Origin: Cricetomys ansorgei | Taxonomy: Eukaryota; Chordata; Mammalia; Rodentia; Nesomyidae | Length of the DNA: 64,000 bases | Direction: 5' to 3' | Assembly (NCBI GenBank): GCA_026225945.1 | Contig: JAMJFZ010001871.1 | Location: 529,001 to 593,000 of the forward strand | Shown: positions 1 to 11,213 of the stretch, one piece after another | Layout: the number at the start of each line of letters is the position of its first letter | Numbering within the stretch: the stretch's first letter is position 1 | Translations under genes and position numbers: made by a program | The notes under the pieces: model-generated | The model's database searches: none | What the model was told of the DNA's origin: nothing | What the model saw: only the letters and a program-made list of their open reading frames with translations

Positions 1-462
1 CTAGGGTCTCAAAACTGTGCTAAACTAAACTGAGTCTTCCTCTCTAAATCTTGATAAATTCAGACATTTGCTGTAGTGACAGAACACTAACAGTGTTACT
101 AACACTGTTAACTAACACTAACAGTTACTAACTTAGATGCTTCTGAATAGTAGGAAGGTTTGTGTAACAATTTAATAAATTATATTTGGGGTTGATATTT
201 TGGAAGAATGTGGTCACAGGATTTGTGGGCAATATCACAGGTGTTGGGGAATATTGCTACAACCAGAGATGATTCAATTCCTGCCAGCTGTAAGGTAATA
301 CATTTCATACTCCACTGGAGAGAGTTCACAGGCAGGTATCAGAAGGAGCAGAGAAAGAATCAGAGATGTGAGAAACTATGTTTGGCACAGTTCCTATGTG
401 CATGATCAGGTCTGGAACTCATAGTTTCTTTTTAATGAATTTAAATTAATTGGTTAATTACA
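1..462. other. Unassigned sequence, no gene seen
   Basis: AT-rich single-copy-looking sequence. Apart from the small repeat cluster at 82-133 I recognise no interspersed element and no open frame worth calling. Confidence 0.5.
82..133. repeat. Local direct/inverted repeat cluster (AACACTAAC)
   Basis: The words AACACTAAC and AACAGT recur several times within about 50 bases. Inside the cluster, AACAGTGTT (89-97) and AACACTGTT (101-109) are exact reverse complements separated by three bases, so a short hairpin is possible. It looks like a small slippage product. Confidence 0.6.
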
Positions 463-681
463 TTTTTTAAGGATTTATTTTATACATGTGAGTGTTTTGC
501 CTGCATGGATGGATGTGCATCACATTCATACTTCCTGCATGAGGAGGTCATGAAAGGATGTCAGATCCCCTAGAACTTGAATTAAGAAAAGCTGTGAACT
601 ACCATGTGGATACTGGGAATTGAACCCAGGTTCTTTTCAAGAGTAACTAGTATTATTAAGCATAGAGTCAACTCCCTAGCC
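463..681 (-). repeat. B3-type SINE, antisense
   Basis: Read on the minus strand this is a tRNA-derived rodent SINE of the B2/B3 group. The poly-A end appears as a T run at 464-470, followed by the typical tail 'aggatttatttta..atgtgagtgttttgcctgcatg' region. The minus-strand head ends near 681. The internal pol III B-box is well kept as GGGTTCAATTCCC (615-627 reversed). A second antisense copy lies immediately to the right. Assignment between B3 and B3A is not certain. Confidence 0.8.
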
Positions 682-708
682 ATAATTTATTTATTTTTTA
701 GTATTCAG

Positions 709-714
<6 letters not shown>

Positions 715-767
<53 letters not shown>
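715..767. repeat. (TC)n microsatellite
   Basis: About 26 uninterrupted TC units, followed directly by a short TG-rich stretch (770-791). It sits at the A-tail side of the adjacent antisense SINE, a common place for such tracts to grow. Confidence 0.97.
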
Positions 768-769
<2 letters not shown>

Positions 770-908
770 ATGTGTACATGTGTGTGTGTGTACTTGGATA
801 CATGTGTCCTTGGAGGACAGAGGTGTTGGTGTCACAGGCATTTGTGAGCCACCCATAATGGTGCTTTTGGCTTCTGTAAGAGCATCACTACTGAGGTATC
901 TCTCCAGG
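770..908 (-). repeat. B3-type SINE fragment, antisense
   Basis: The segment carries the typical antisense B3 order: 'tggaggacagaggtgttgg', 'acaggcatttgtgagccacc', then 'ctgaggtatctctccagg' as the complement of the 5' head. The B-box region is degraded. Confidence 0.65.
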
Positions 909-974
909 TTTTTTATTTTTGAGACAGTGTAGCTTAAAACCTAAACTAGAATCACATGGGCCCTGTCTACATCA

Positions 975-1325
975 CTATTCTATTGCTGTGATGAGACACT
1001 ATGGCCATGGCAATTCTTGTAAAAGAAAGCATTTAATTGAGGGCTTGCTTACAGTTTCAGATTCTTGGTTCATTATCATCATGTTGGGGAGCATGGTGGT
1101 AGGCATGGTAGCATGGTGCTGAAGAAATGGCTGAGAACTGCATCTTGATCTTCAGCAGAGAGACAGAGATACAGAGAGAGAAAGAGACACAGAGAGATAC
1201 ATAGAGAAAGAGACAGAGAGATATTGAGAGACAGAGAGACCGAAGAAAGGAGGGACTGTGTCTGATATGGGCTTTTAAAACCTCAAAACCCATCCCCAGA
1301 GAGACACTTCCTCCCGCAAGTGTGT
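975..1325 (-). mobile_element. MaLR-type LTR, antisense, with purine-rich insert
   Basis: The left edge 'ctattgctgtgatgagacac' is the complement of the 3' end of a common rodent LTR. The right part keeps 'cctcaaaacccatccccaga' and 'cacttcctccc', typical of the same family in antisense. Between them, 1156-1250 has expanded into a GAGA/CAGA-rich tract. I recognise the family as a multicopy rodent LTR related to MaLR; the exact subfamily is not certain. Confidence 0.6.
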
Positions 1326-1715
1326 CTTCATTTACTTCAACAGTAAGTAGCCAGAAAGATGAATAATACTGTAAAAGGAGACGAAATGGAGATGGCCCTG
1401 TTTTCTTACTCTTGACAAGAGATTTGTCAGTTACTAGAAGAGGAAGGTAACTAAACACTGGATATAAATACATATGTTTCCTCTATAAGAACTTGGCTTA
1501 AAGAATAATCTGGAGAAATTTCAAACAGTGCCGAATTGAGCAAATATTTTAAGATTTTATCTCCATTTGTAACCCAAATGCTTTAAAAAAATTTCTTGAG
1601 CATTCAATAGGACTTTATAACACAATGTGTAGCTTCGCACCTGAAAGGACTATTAGAAATAGGGGTTAACTGAGTTTTGTGAATGATGTCATCTTTGCCT
1701 CTCTTCTGTGTATAT
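1326..1715. other. Unassigned sequence
   Basis: AT-rich stretch between an LTR fragment and a pyrimidine tract. I see no gene and no recognised repeat. Confidence 0.5.
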
Positions 1716-2020
1716 TTTCTCCTTTCCCTCCCTCCCTTCTCTCCCTCTTTTCCTCCCTCCCTCCTTCCTCTCCCTCCCTCCTTCCCTCTGCTTTTCTTCA
1801 TTCCCTTCTTTCCTCCTTTCCCTCTTCCCTTCCTATGCCCTCTATCCTTTCATTCTTTACCCCCTTCTTCTCCTCTCTTTCTTCTCAGACATTCCTTCTC
1901 TCTCTCCTTACCTCTCCCCCTCCACCTTTCCTTCCCTCCCTCTCTGTCTCCCTGCCCTGTTTCTTCTCCTCCTCCCTTCCTTTCTTCTGTCTTCATCTTC
2001 CTTCTTTTATTTCCTACTCT
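1716..2020 (+). repeat. Long polypyrimidine tract (CCCTT/TCCC-rich)
   Basis: About 300 bases of almost pure C and T on the plus strand, built of irregular CCCT, CCTT and CTTCTT words. Open frames of more than 100 residues in several registers over this tract (Ser/Leu/Pro/Phe) are composition artefacts. Mirror-symmetric polypurine/polypyrimidine DNA of this kind can adopt triplex (H-DNA) structure. Confidence 0.9.
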
Positions 2021-2519
2021 CAATTTTAAATATATTTCTTTTGTTCATCCTCTCTGAATTTGAAAGCATTCTGTCCCCTTTACTTCATTGCTCCCTAATA
2101 CTCGCTATATTTCACCATTCTACTGAACAACCAGTAAGGCAAAATCAATAAGCTACAGTTCTTATCCTCAGGGAACTATGAGTTTTATGAGGCAGACAGA
2201 CAAAAAGCAAACAACAACAGAAACCCTTACGTGTTAGGTGTGAAAATAGATGTATTGCAAGATACTGTAAGAACGCAGAATATCAAACACAAGCCCTCGT
2301 AAAGTGTGGAGCCTCTTAAAAAGTCAAAGGAAAGAACAGAATCACTGAGCTATTCCACCTATGATTTTTCTGGTGAGCTTTCGTTTCTTCCTGTACAGTT
2401 ACTCACACAGGCTCTGTAACAAAACCGGGTGAGGATGATGAGTGTCATCATTGATTTAAATATGGATGTAAAAGTATTTTTTATTTGTGGGGGGTTCAAG
2501 GAAGAATGAGATACAATAT
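2021..2519. other. Unassigned sequence
   Basis: No gene and no confidently recognised repeat. Confidence 0.5.
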
Positions 2520-2830
2520 TCAAGATGCAAGCCTGGACCTAGAGGCTTCAGGTTCGGAGACTGAACTCAACTCTGACTAGCTGCTTTCTCCACACTCCTG
2601 CTTCTTCAGTTTCCTGCATCTGACTCTCTTGCTTCTCACTCAGCTTCTACCTCTGCTTGTCTCATCTTCTCTTAACTGCTCTCTCAGCTTCTACCCTGCT
2701 TCTCCTGAATGCTTCCTTTTATATCCTGAGACTTGAGATTAAAGGTGCATGCCACCATTTTCTTCTGAGTTGGCTTATTTAAAGGCATGTGCTACATGTG
2801 CCTTCAGATACAAAGTCTTAATTTGCATTA
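2520..2830. repeat. Possible rodent LTR or composite repeat fragment
   Basis: C/T-rich block with repeated 'cagcttctacc' and 'cttctctcttg'-like words, followed by 'attaaaggtgcatgccacca' (2738-2757), which resembles the antisense right half of a B1-type SINE. The combination resembles multicopy rodent LTRs containing a SINE-derived piece, but I cannot name the family. Confidence 0.35.
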
Positions 2831-3028
2831 AGAAGATAATTCTATAATTCACTTCCCAAATGGCAAACCAGTCAACCTTGCTGCCAAAAGGCGAAGGTCA
2901 GATTAAGAGAAACAGAGTGTTCCTCATATCTCCATATTAGTCACTGAGAAGGAACCACAAAATTACCTTTCATTTAGCATTAGCACAAAGAGAGGACAGA
3001 ATTAGCATGACTAATCTTCTTTCTACCT

Positions 3029-3165
3029 GAGAGCAGTCATGCTACAGGATCAGAGATCAAATGTCTATCACACTTGCCCTTGAAAGTGATCCTTTCCCAG
3101 AGCAGCCATGCTACCAGATCAAAGATCAAGTGTTTCCCTACACACGAAAGCTAAAATCAGAAAAG
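3029..3165. repeat. Two-copy 70-bp tandem duplication
   Basis: 'gagcagtcatgctacaggat' at 3031 recurs as 'gagcagccatgctaccagat' at about 3100, and the following 'cagagatcaaatgt' and 'caaagatcaagtgt' also align. The period is 70 bases. Divergence shows it is not recent. No repeat family is recognised. Confidence 0.75.
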
Positions 3166-5838
3166 AAAAATGTGACTTTCCATAGTCACATGTAAGAATG
3201 CAAAGTTTCCTTGTCTTAAATAGTATTATTATTGTTGTTAGATATAACATAAAGATGCATATCAGGTAAACTTTTGGAGAGTTGAATCTGTGCCAAGCAC
3301 TGTGTTAATAGTGTGCAGAGGCCTGTTAATGTTTATTTGCAATAGGTCCTGCAAATTAAACCATGGAAAGGAAATGAACATGGATTTCATCTTTCTGTCA
3401 CTGTAATGAGTATCAGAGTTAATCAGTTTCTAAAGGGAAAAGTTATTTGGGGCTCCCTTTTAGAAATTTTCCTTAATGGCCTGTTGACTTCATTGCTTTG
3501 GGTTTGCCAAGGTACATCGTGATGGTAATGTACCTCAGGATTGACCTGCTCACCTTATGGTTGGGAAGGAAGTCAAAGGAAAAAGCATGGGATGGAGTCT
3601 TACTATACTCTGCAGGAATATCTTACTTAAAGATCTCTTATACATTCTCACATCTTAAAAGTCTCACTCTTTACTATGTAGGATTTTAGGGACATTTAAG
3701 ATGCAAATTACAGGAGTTATAAAGTGATTTTAAAGCTGCCTTAGATGCTGAACTCAGCTAATCTTGAGTCAGTAACTCATAGGAAACAAAAGAGAGTTGC
3801 AGGCCCCGGGCAGATGCAAACTGTGAGTCCTACATGCCAAACAGATGATACAGATGGCAAGTGCTGGAGACCAAAGATACTCCTGTAAACAGACTTTCCT
3901 TTTTGCATGGTCCTGGTGTGTGGAGAGAGCAGCAGTTTCCTATGAAGGCAGTCACAGGTGTTTCAGAGGCAGCACAGAGTTCCAAATCTTCTTTTGCATT
4001 AGCTTGTTTGATCTTGGGTAAATAGCTCACATCTTGAAAACTTAAGATATTCATCTTTTAAACTGGAGGAGTCATAAACATTTAAAGGATTGGGCAAATT
4101 GGGATGTCAATCAAAAGTGACCAACACATAAATACTCATTCTGTCATTGCTTCATCTAATCCAAAGTATTTCTAGAGTTTCAAATAGTAAAGGAGAGCTT
4201 CAAGTACCATATCAGCTACCATCCAAGGCCCTTAAAGGCCCTTATATCACGACAGTGGGAAGATCTTTTAGTCAAACTTAACGTTAAATTTCTGTTACTT
4301 TTCAAAAAAGCCTGCACTGTTGTACACTTGTTTTTGCTTGCCAGATGTTTTGATATTGGGATATCTCAGCATTTAATTCTCTTCTCACTGTGGCTGATGA
4401 ATCTCTGACACTATCTTAGAACCTTCTGTTCTGTGGAAAACATCTAAATACAGATGGTATGAGTATGTTTCCACTCTATCCCCGTAGTCTCTAAAAAAGA
4501 TGTTTCTCTTCTCATTCTTAGTCTTATGACTCTGAAAAGGTAGGAAATTGATAAGCAGAGCCTTGATGCAAAATGATCGTGAAAGGAATTTTGTAGCTTA
4601 ATTAAATACTGTTGGAATATAAAACGATTGACCCATTGTATTGTCCTGATAGGATAGTTTTTCACACATGGCACAATGATTGTGGATAGATACCGCACCT
4701 GTACCTATGATATCTCTAATTTTGTTTTTATTTCTGTCTGTTCTTCTAGGCTCAGTTTAATTTCTTTTCTGGCTCTTGTCTCATGGCATAACCTTAAGTG
4801 GCATTGGGACTCTCTCATATGTGCATATGGTAGCCCATTACAGCTTTGGGAGCCAGCAGGTGGAGTATCAGAGTAATGAGTCCTTACATAACAGTGCAGC
4901 GTTTGCTGTTCCCAGCAGCTCTGTTCCTTGCTAAGGCAGTGTGGGGAGCAATTACTGCTACCATTTAAAGTCTGAATGCCTTAATCATTCTTGGAAAAAA
5001 AAAGTTTCAGTATACTCATTAGAAGCAAAGTTCTTCTTCTCCAAGGGGGGCTTCTGAAATGGGAACACTGAAGCAGAATTGGACATAGTCAGGGAAGCCA
5101 GAGGGAGGTGGATATGAGAAAAATAATCTGGGTTAGCATCATTGATATAGAACAAGCTTCTTTTGGTTTAAGTTGTTATGGTCAAAATCAAAGAGAGCCA
5201 CTTGGTTGTAACTCAGATTTCTTCCTATGCCTCTAACAAAATGGTAGCACTAAGAACCCACCAGAGAGTACACAACAAAGTCAACAAAACTTTTGGGATT
5301 TTCTTATGGGAATTATGGGATTGAAGCAGAGGTACTATTTCATTTTTTGCACATGTGAAGGTAAGAAACAGACGAGGTGTGCCTGACCTCTGGGATCAGA
5401 TAATTCTGGAATAACTTCTGGCAGTTTGCAGATTATAGAGAAAAACAATAATAAATTTGCAGTATATCCTCACACCTCATCCTCCTTTACATTTCTTGCC
5501 AGAAGGTATGGGAGTATAGGCTCCAGCCTCAAGGGTTTAGATTCAGACTCCTCCAATAAAAACAGGGATAGAGGATGAATCTTCATTTCAAAGGGAGGTA
5601 AAGAGCATGTTAATACCACAAGGCTTCTCTCCTTTCTCGATGCCTACTTCTCTGGTACCTTTTATCTAATTGTAGAAACATTGCTATAAGTGTGTGAGTG
5701 CACATTTTAAAACAAGACAGATGCACTTTTGACGTAAATAAATATGATGCTATCTGCGAAGTACAAACATAATGTGGCATATACTTTTACTGCTGAGTTT
5801 TGCACTGAGGAAGAGAAATTTCCTTTCCACTGCAACAC
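3166..5838. other. Unassigned sequence, 2.7 kb
   Basis: Mostly AT-rich sequence without a recognised repeat or supportable coding exon. A MIR-like scrap ('gccaagcactgtgttaatag', 3293-3312) is too short to call. The stretch 4790-4990 is richer in G/C and non-repetitive looking and holds a partial CTCF-like word (CCAGCAGGTGGAGT, 4853-4866). Confidence 0.5.
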
Positions 5839-5839
5839 A

Positions 5840-5890
<51 letters not shown>
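5839..5890. repeat. (CA)26 microsatellite
   Basis: Uninterrupted AC dinucleotides over 52 bases. Likely length-polymorphic; alternating purine-pyrimidine DNA of this length can form Z-DNA. Confidence 0.98.
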
Positions 5891-5892
<2 letters not shown>

Positions 5893-7114
5893 GGGGTCAT
5901 GAGCTCCGCTGCTAGGCTGTAGAAGGCAATAGACTTGAGGATTCACATCATAAGTACTCTATAAGTTGCTATAGGCTTTTAATGTACAAACCTGCAATGA
6001 ATGAATGAATACAATTGTGTAGGTTCCCTTATTTCCTCAAATCTTCCTATCTTTGTGAAACTAGGACCAAGTTAGTTTCCTGAAATGTATTGTCTTAGAT
6101 CAAGTCTACAGCCTCCAAATTTTGGAAAAATAAATACCCTGATGGACCCGTGGTATATTTTAACATACATAGTACAGTGAAATATCACTGTGAAACTTTC
6201 ATTTGCATGAATTGTTTCTTAATTAAACAGACATTTTAGAATTCTAGAGAATTTGAAGGAAAAGAGAAAGGGATAGATTTAAAAATAACAACGATGGGGT
6301 CCATATTATGGCTAGAACAATTAAATATGCTTTTTGATGTGATAGCTCATTCATTAGCTCTGGACGTGTTGTAATATATTTGAATCCCAATACAGATAAG
6401 GATCTACAAAGTTAGGCAATTTTCATTAAAATATATGATCGCTGGAAGGTAGATCTGGAGTGTGAATTGAGAGATCCCTGGCATCTTGTGTAGATGGGGA
6501 TGATGAGATAAAAGACATAAAGGGAACAGGCTAGTTAGAGATAAAGCCAGAACTGGAAACCAGATGCTAGGCCTGATGGTGAGAGTTCTTTCCAGTCAAT
6601 AATCAAGTATGTTTACTTTACCATCTTTATGGTCCTTTCAGAAAAGGAAGAAAAATAGGCAAATCACTAGTTAGTGAGAAGAAAGAAAGAAAAATATTTC
6701 TCAACAGCACTGTCAGTCAGGGTTTTTTTTTTTTTCCCCTTCAGTTTAAACTGAGAAATTTCTCAAAGGGATTAAAATTTTCATCTTGTTTGGCATGGTT
6801 CCTAATACCTACAAAGCATTTTCTGCTTTCTATTTTGGAACAAGAATAATAAATTGGACAAGGTTGGTGGAACTGAGCAGCAGTGCATGTGTGATGTGCT
6901 GCTGTCATGTCCTCAAACGTGTTCTTGGGATATAAATCTCACATTCTGGTTGGAAATAACATCTTTTGCAAGGCAAGCATGCCTGTTAAGTTTGACTCAT
7001 TATTTCAGTGCTGATGCTGATGTATCTTTGTGCCTGTTATCTTACTAGTAACTCTGATCACAAGCTCTTTCTGAGGTGTTTGAGACCTTTGAAATATTTT
7101 CCAATAATTTACTT
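5891..7114. other. Unassigned sequence
   Basis: AT-rich, no gene. Small simple tracts only: GAAT repeats near 5996-6010 and a T run near 6722-6735. Confidence 0.5.
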
Positions 7115-7454
7115 TTTGGGTGCCCTCATGTGTAGGTGGTGTATGTGTGCCTGAAGGATATACACATGTTGGGGTACGTGAGTGCGAATTCACATATGGA
7201 ATCAGAGAAGGATTCTACTGCTCTCTGTCTTACTCTCTTGAGAAAGAGTTTACCACTGACTCTAAAGTGAGATTGACAGCCAGTCATCCCCAATGATCCT
7301 CTTGATTCCATTCACTCAACCCCCAAAGCACAACAGGCTTACAGGTGTCTATAAATACATACCAGACATTTTACTAGGGTGATGAGGAACTCAATCTCAG
7401 ATACTCACACTGGTGCAACAAGAACTCTTCACTGCTATGTTATTACCCCCAGCC
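7115..7454 (-). repeat. B4-type SINE, antisense, diverged
   Basis: The right end is the complement of the tRNA-like head ('gggtgatgaggaactcaatc', then 'acccccagcc'). The middle has 'aggcttacaggtgtct', matching the B1-like half, and the left end is a GTGTATGTGTG-rich tail. This order (tail, B1-like half, tRNA-like half) is that of an antisense B4. It is strongly diverged. Confidence 0.6.
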
Positions 7455-7880
7455 ATTCCAGTCACTTACTAAGTATTGCAGCAAGAGTTAGTAATCATGG
7501 ATTAAAATTAATTTCAAAATTTTTGAGTCCTACATGATGCCTACAAAATAAAACTTTCAGTTTAAAATTTTAGATACTAGTATCTTCTAAGAGTTTTTAA
7601 CTCGTCTTTGCCTATTTATTCAAACTTTACATTCAATATGAGCATATAAAAGCTGAAAAGCATAGTTATATTTTCAAGGAATCATTTGGCTCTGAATGTG
7701 ACTTGAAATTACACCAAATTCTGACTTTATTTTTTTCAAATATCAAGTAAAACCTTTAAGAATCTAATCCTATTCTGAAATTATAATCATGCCATCTAAA
7801 AAAATTGTAATTCTACCATCAACCAAAACCCTATGCTAATGGTAAATTGAGTTAAACTCACTCACTTGAGGATAAACTTC
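7455..7880. other. Unassigned sequence
   Basis: Very AT-rich; nothing recognised. Confidence 0.5.
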
Positions 7881-8121
7881 TTTTAAAATTTATTTTTATG
7901 TGTATGAGTGTTTGCGTGCACATATGTATATATACCATGTGCCATGTTTGCCTGCCTGCATGTATGTATACTATGTGCTTCCCTGGTGTCTGAGTTAGTC
8001 AGACGGGCAGCTTTCTGGAACTGGATTTATAGACAGTTGTGAGCTGTTATTTAGAATCTGGGAACTGAACCTGGGTTATAAGAACAGCAAGTGCTCTTAA
8101 CAACTGAGCTATCTCTTCAGC
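7881..8121 (-). repeat. B3-type SINE, antisense, near full length
   Basis: Starts with 'ttttaaaatttatttttatg', the complement of the A-rich tail, runs through 'tgcctgcctgcatgtatg', and ends with 'aactgagctatctcttcagc', the complement of the 5' head. The B-box is recognisable around 8060-8072. At about 240 bases the copy is essentially complete. Confidence 0.85.
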
Positions 8122-8587
8122 GATGATGATACGATGATAAACTTTTACACACTGTTAAATCTTACCTTACCTTAATTTGTCCTTTTAAACAATATAATCA
8201 TGTAACCAACCTATAGGATAAATAAGTTTAAACCCACAAAAAAATTGATGGTAACATTTCTCAAGGTAACTTAAACAGTATTCAAAGCCTCGGTGAGAAA
8301 GAATTCAGGAATGAATTAGCAATGTCTGTCCTGATACAGGAATATGGGATGGTGGCATGCATGACAAGTACTTGCAATCCCTATCTTAATACTCACCATT
8401 GCTCAGCTTTTGGCTTAATGCTAAGTTCTGTTCCAAGTTGTAGTAAAAAGGAAGAACTGTAGCTAACTACTTAACACCAAGTTATCTTCCAGACATTATA
8501 AATCATTCTCCTTTGAGCTCTGATCAATATCAACCTGGAGAGTACATACATTTCATCTTGCAATTCCCAGGTTGCAACCTATCACTG
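8122..8587. other. Unassigned sequence
   Basis: No gene or recognised repeat. Confidence 0.5.
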
Positions 8588-8874
8588 AGAAAAGTTAGGG
8601 CAGGAACTCAAGGCAGGAAACTGGAGGCAGACACTGAAATAGGGCCCATGGAGTAACTTGCTTCAGATAGCTTCTTTGTTCTGCTTTCTTGGATAACCCA
8701 GGACCATTCACCCAGGGATGTCATCACTCACAGTGGGCTAGTCCTCTCACATAAATCATCATCAAGGATATGTAGCAGAGACTTGCCCACAGGCCAGTCT
8801 GATGGATACAACTCTTCAATGGATGCTCCCTCTTTCCTGATGACTCTAGTTAAGTAGACAATACACATAACCAG
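8588..8874 (-). mobile_element. MaLR-type LTR, antisense, partial
   Basis: Diagnostic blocks appear in antisense order: 'gggcaggaactcaaggcagg', 'aacccaggaccattcaccca', 'cacagtgggctagtcctctc', 'acttgcccacaggccagtct', then a remnant of the LTR start near 8850-8874. These match, reversed, the blocks in the plus-strand copy at 35931-36346. The outer 3' LTR part is missing. Confidence 0.7.
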
Positions 8875-9549
8875 TACAAACACATTCTTTAAAAGGAAGA
8901 CAGAATTTTTTTTAATTTCCAATTTGTTGGAAAGATTCATTTATTTCCTATATGTTATTGTAAAAAAAAATGTTAAAAAAATTTAACATTATCATCTCAA
9001 CATTCCATTCTGATATCAAAATATCTAATTATCAAACAGACTTCCCAATAGCCATCCTATTGCCAAGAGAATATGCTTTCTCACTTTACTTCTCTTGGAC
9101 TTTTGTTTAATATGTCAACTGTACTTTTGGCTAATCATTAGTGTGAAATAATCAAAGGGGCATTCGATAAGATATAAACATTATTTTCTTAGTGTAATCA
9201 TTTTTTTCTAAGCACATGGGCGTGTTCTTTAAGCAATGACTAGGGAAATTATTTTTTTTAATTAGGTGCATTGAAAAATTTGATTAGATACATAATAAGA
9301 AAGAATATTATTAAATTCATATATTCTCAAATAGCTTTGACAATAATTAACCAATGCCTAATTTCATTTAATAAATTATCTACCCTCCAGATATTTTGAC
9401 TCACATTATAGAATTCTCATGATATTAGATAAGCACCTTTATACCTTAGTGGTGAAATTTTGAAGCCTATTCATTCATAAAACTTGCCATTTTGTAATGG
9501 ATCACACCGTCATATCAGAACAGTTTCACCTGAAAGCTCATGTTAATCA
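8875..9549. other. Unassigned AT-rich sequence with a small hairpin
   Basis: Extremely AT-rich. Contains AATGTTAAA and TTTAACATT as 9-base arms around AAAA (8969-8990). No recognised repeat or gene. Confidence 0.5.
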
Positions 9550-10270
9550 GCAGCTGCTCTCTCATCCTGTCATCCCTCAGTGCTACACAATCACAAACTC
9601 AGCTTCTTGATGTATATTTTCCTATTCTAAACACTTTATGTCAAATATATCATGCAATATTTTGTCTACTGTGTTTACAACATTTAATTAGACAATATTT
9701 TCAAGATACACCCTTACTGTAACATATAACATCATTAATGTCTTGTTTCGTTGTCAAATAATACTTCATTCTATGGATGTGTATTTTATTGTTTCCCTCC
9801 TTATTTGATGGACTTCTGGTTCCTTTCCATTTTTAACTATTAAAAGTAACACTGCCATAAATACCCACATTTGTATTCTTATGTAAATAAATGTTCTTAT
9901 TTCTCTTGGGTATAGACGAGAATGGGGCTATGTAGTAACGCACTATTTCACACACACAAAAAGAATCTTTCAAGGAATTGCCAGACTCTTCAAGAAACCA
10001 TTTTACTTCCCCACTTACAATATATAGTGTTGTAACATATTACATATTATATCTATTAAACTCATAATTGTCTTATTTTTATTACGGCTGTGGTAGCCAT
10101 TGTTATTTGGTAGTTATAGTGATTTGATTTACCTTTCTCTAGAAACTAATGTGTCATTAGAAGGCATCTTGTCGTGTACTGAAGGGAATCTACAAATCTT
10201 TACAAAAAGCAATTCAGATTCTTTGCCCATTTTAAAACAGATGGCTTTGGCTTTGTGTAATATTCATAAT
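9550..10270 (-). mobile_element. Ancient L1 (L1M-type) 3' region, antisense
   Basis: On the plus strand the order is 'acttcattctatggatgtgt', 'tgatggacttctggttcctt', 'tctcttgggtatagacgaga', 'gaattgccagactcttcaag', then 'tctttgcccattttaaaaca'. This is the familiar complement of the 3' end of mammalian L1M elements. Divergence is high, as expected for an old copy, and no reading frame survives. A later B4 SINE lies to its right. Confidence 0.75.
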
Positions 10271-10649
10271 TTAAATATTATCTTCATTCTATGATTTAGC
10301 AATCTGTGGACACACAGCAATCTCCTGGTGTTCTAACATATTTATATCTATTTTATGAAAATGATCTCCATGAATTAAAACCTTCACATGATTACTGATT
10401 TGAGCTGGGGGCCATTTGATAAAATTCTATATTACTATCATTTATAGTATTTATAACTTTTGTCAATTTTAGTACTATTGCATGTTACTCTTTTGTAATC
10501 ACATAAAATATAACACAAATATAGCCTTATATATTTATTCCTAACTCAGTCAAAAATTCACTAGTATCTTGAGTATAATTTTCTGCACAGTTTAAGAAAT
10601 GCATAAATATGACTAGGATTTTTTAGTACAAGTAGAAAAAAACATTTTA
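10271..10649. other. Unassigned AT-rich sequence between L1 relic and B4
   Basis: May be badly decayed L1, but I cannot align it by eye. Confidence 0.4.
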
Positions 10650-10947
10650 TATTGGATCTGAGAAGATGGCTCAGTAGGTGAAATGCTTGTTAAATAATCA
10701 TAAGGACCTGAGTGTAGATTTCCAACCACCACTGAAAGACTAGACAGAGGGGCCTGTAACCTCAGTAGAGGCAGTTACATCTCTGGAGCTTACAGGTCCA
10801 GTGTGTCCAACCTAAAAAATGAACTTCATGTTCAGTGAGAGACCTTGTCTCAAAAGAATAGGTATACAGTAATAAAGAAAGACACCCAATGTCAACATCT
10901 GGTCTCCACCCTTGAATATATAGGTGTGTGCACACATACATGTGTGC
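10650..10947 (+). repeat. B4-type SINE, 5' part, interrupted on its right
   Basis: Begins with the tRNA-like head ('ctgagaagatggctcagtag'), then the B1-like half ('ctgtaacctcagtagaggca'), 'gttcagtgagagaccttgtc', 'aagacacccaatgtcaac' and 'ctggtctccaccc', the expected order of a plus-strand B4. The CA/TG-rich tail stops at 10947 and resumes at about 13235, so the element was split by a 2.3-kb insertion. Confidence 0.8.
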
Positions 10948-10991
10948 AGGAGGAAGTGAGGCCTCCCTAAGAACCGGCTTCCAGGAGCTAA
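10948..10991 (+). repeat. Left direct repeat of the LTR-type element
   Basis: Begins AGGAGGAAGTGAGGCCTCCC and matches 12856-12899 with two mismatches (aaccggcttcc here, aactggctgcc there). Confidence 0.9.
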
Positions 10992-11195
10992 CAAGGCTAC
11001 CCTACAAGTCCTCATGGCATTATACCAACCAGACTGTGCCCCGCCGGAACCTGTTATAAGCACCTGGTTGGCTGAGATTAAAGCCTCGGCCTAACAATTC
11101 CCCCTACTTGTGCCTGTGAGTGGTGTATATTTCAACAATTTATTTACAGGCACAAGCTCGAAATTTTAAATTTCTTTTGGTTACTTTATTAACGC

Positions 11196-11213
11196 TGGCC
11201 CCCGAGAGAGGGA
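11196..11213 (+). other. tRNA-Lys-like primer binding site
   Basis: TGGCCCCCGAGAGAGGGA resembles the usual lysine-tRNA primer site of betaretrovirus-like elements, with one substitution in the first ten bases and a one-base length difference later. It lies about 250 bases after the left direct repeat, where the 5' LTR should end. Inference from position and similarity only. Confidence 0.45.

Noticed and set aside
911..974. 'tttgagacagtgtagctt' as a B1 antisense fragment
   Set aside because: Only about 15 bases resemble B1; the rest does not follow.
1679..2151. Overlapping plus-strand open stretches of 116-147 codons
   Set aside because: All lie on the polypyrimidine tract and encode only Ser/Leu/Pro/Phe-type residues in more than one frame.
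4720..4790. Pyrimidine stretch ending in CTTCTAG, like a splice acceptor
   Set aside because: Such words are common in AT-rich introns and intergenic DNA; no matching donor or protein-like exon follows.
4853..4866. CTCF-like word CCAGCAGGTGGAGT
   Set aside because: Matches part of the motif, but one weak match per several kilobases is expected by chance and no context supports it.
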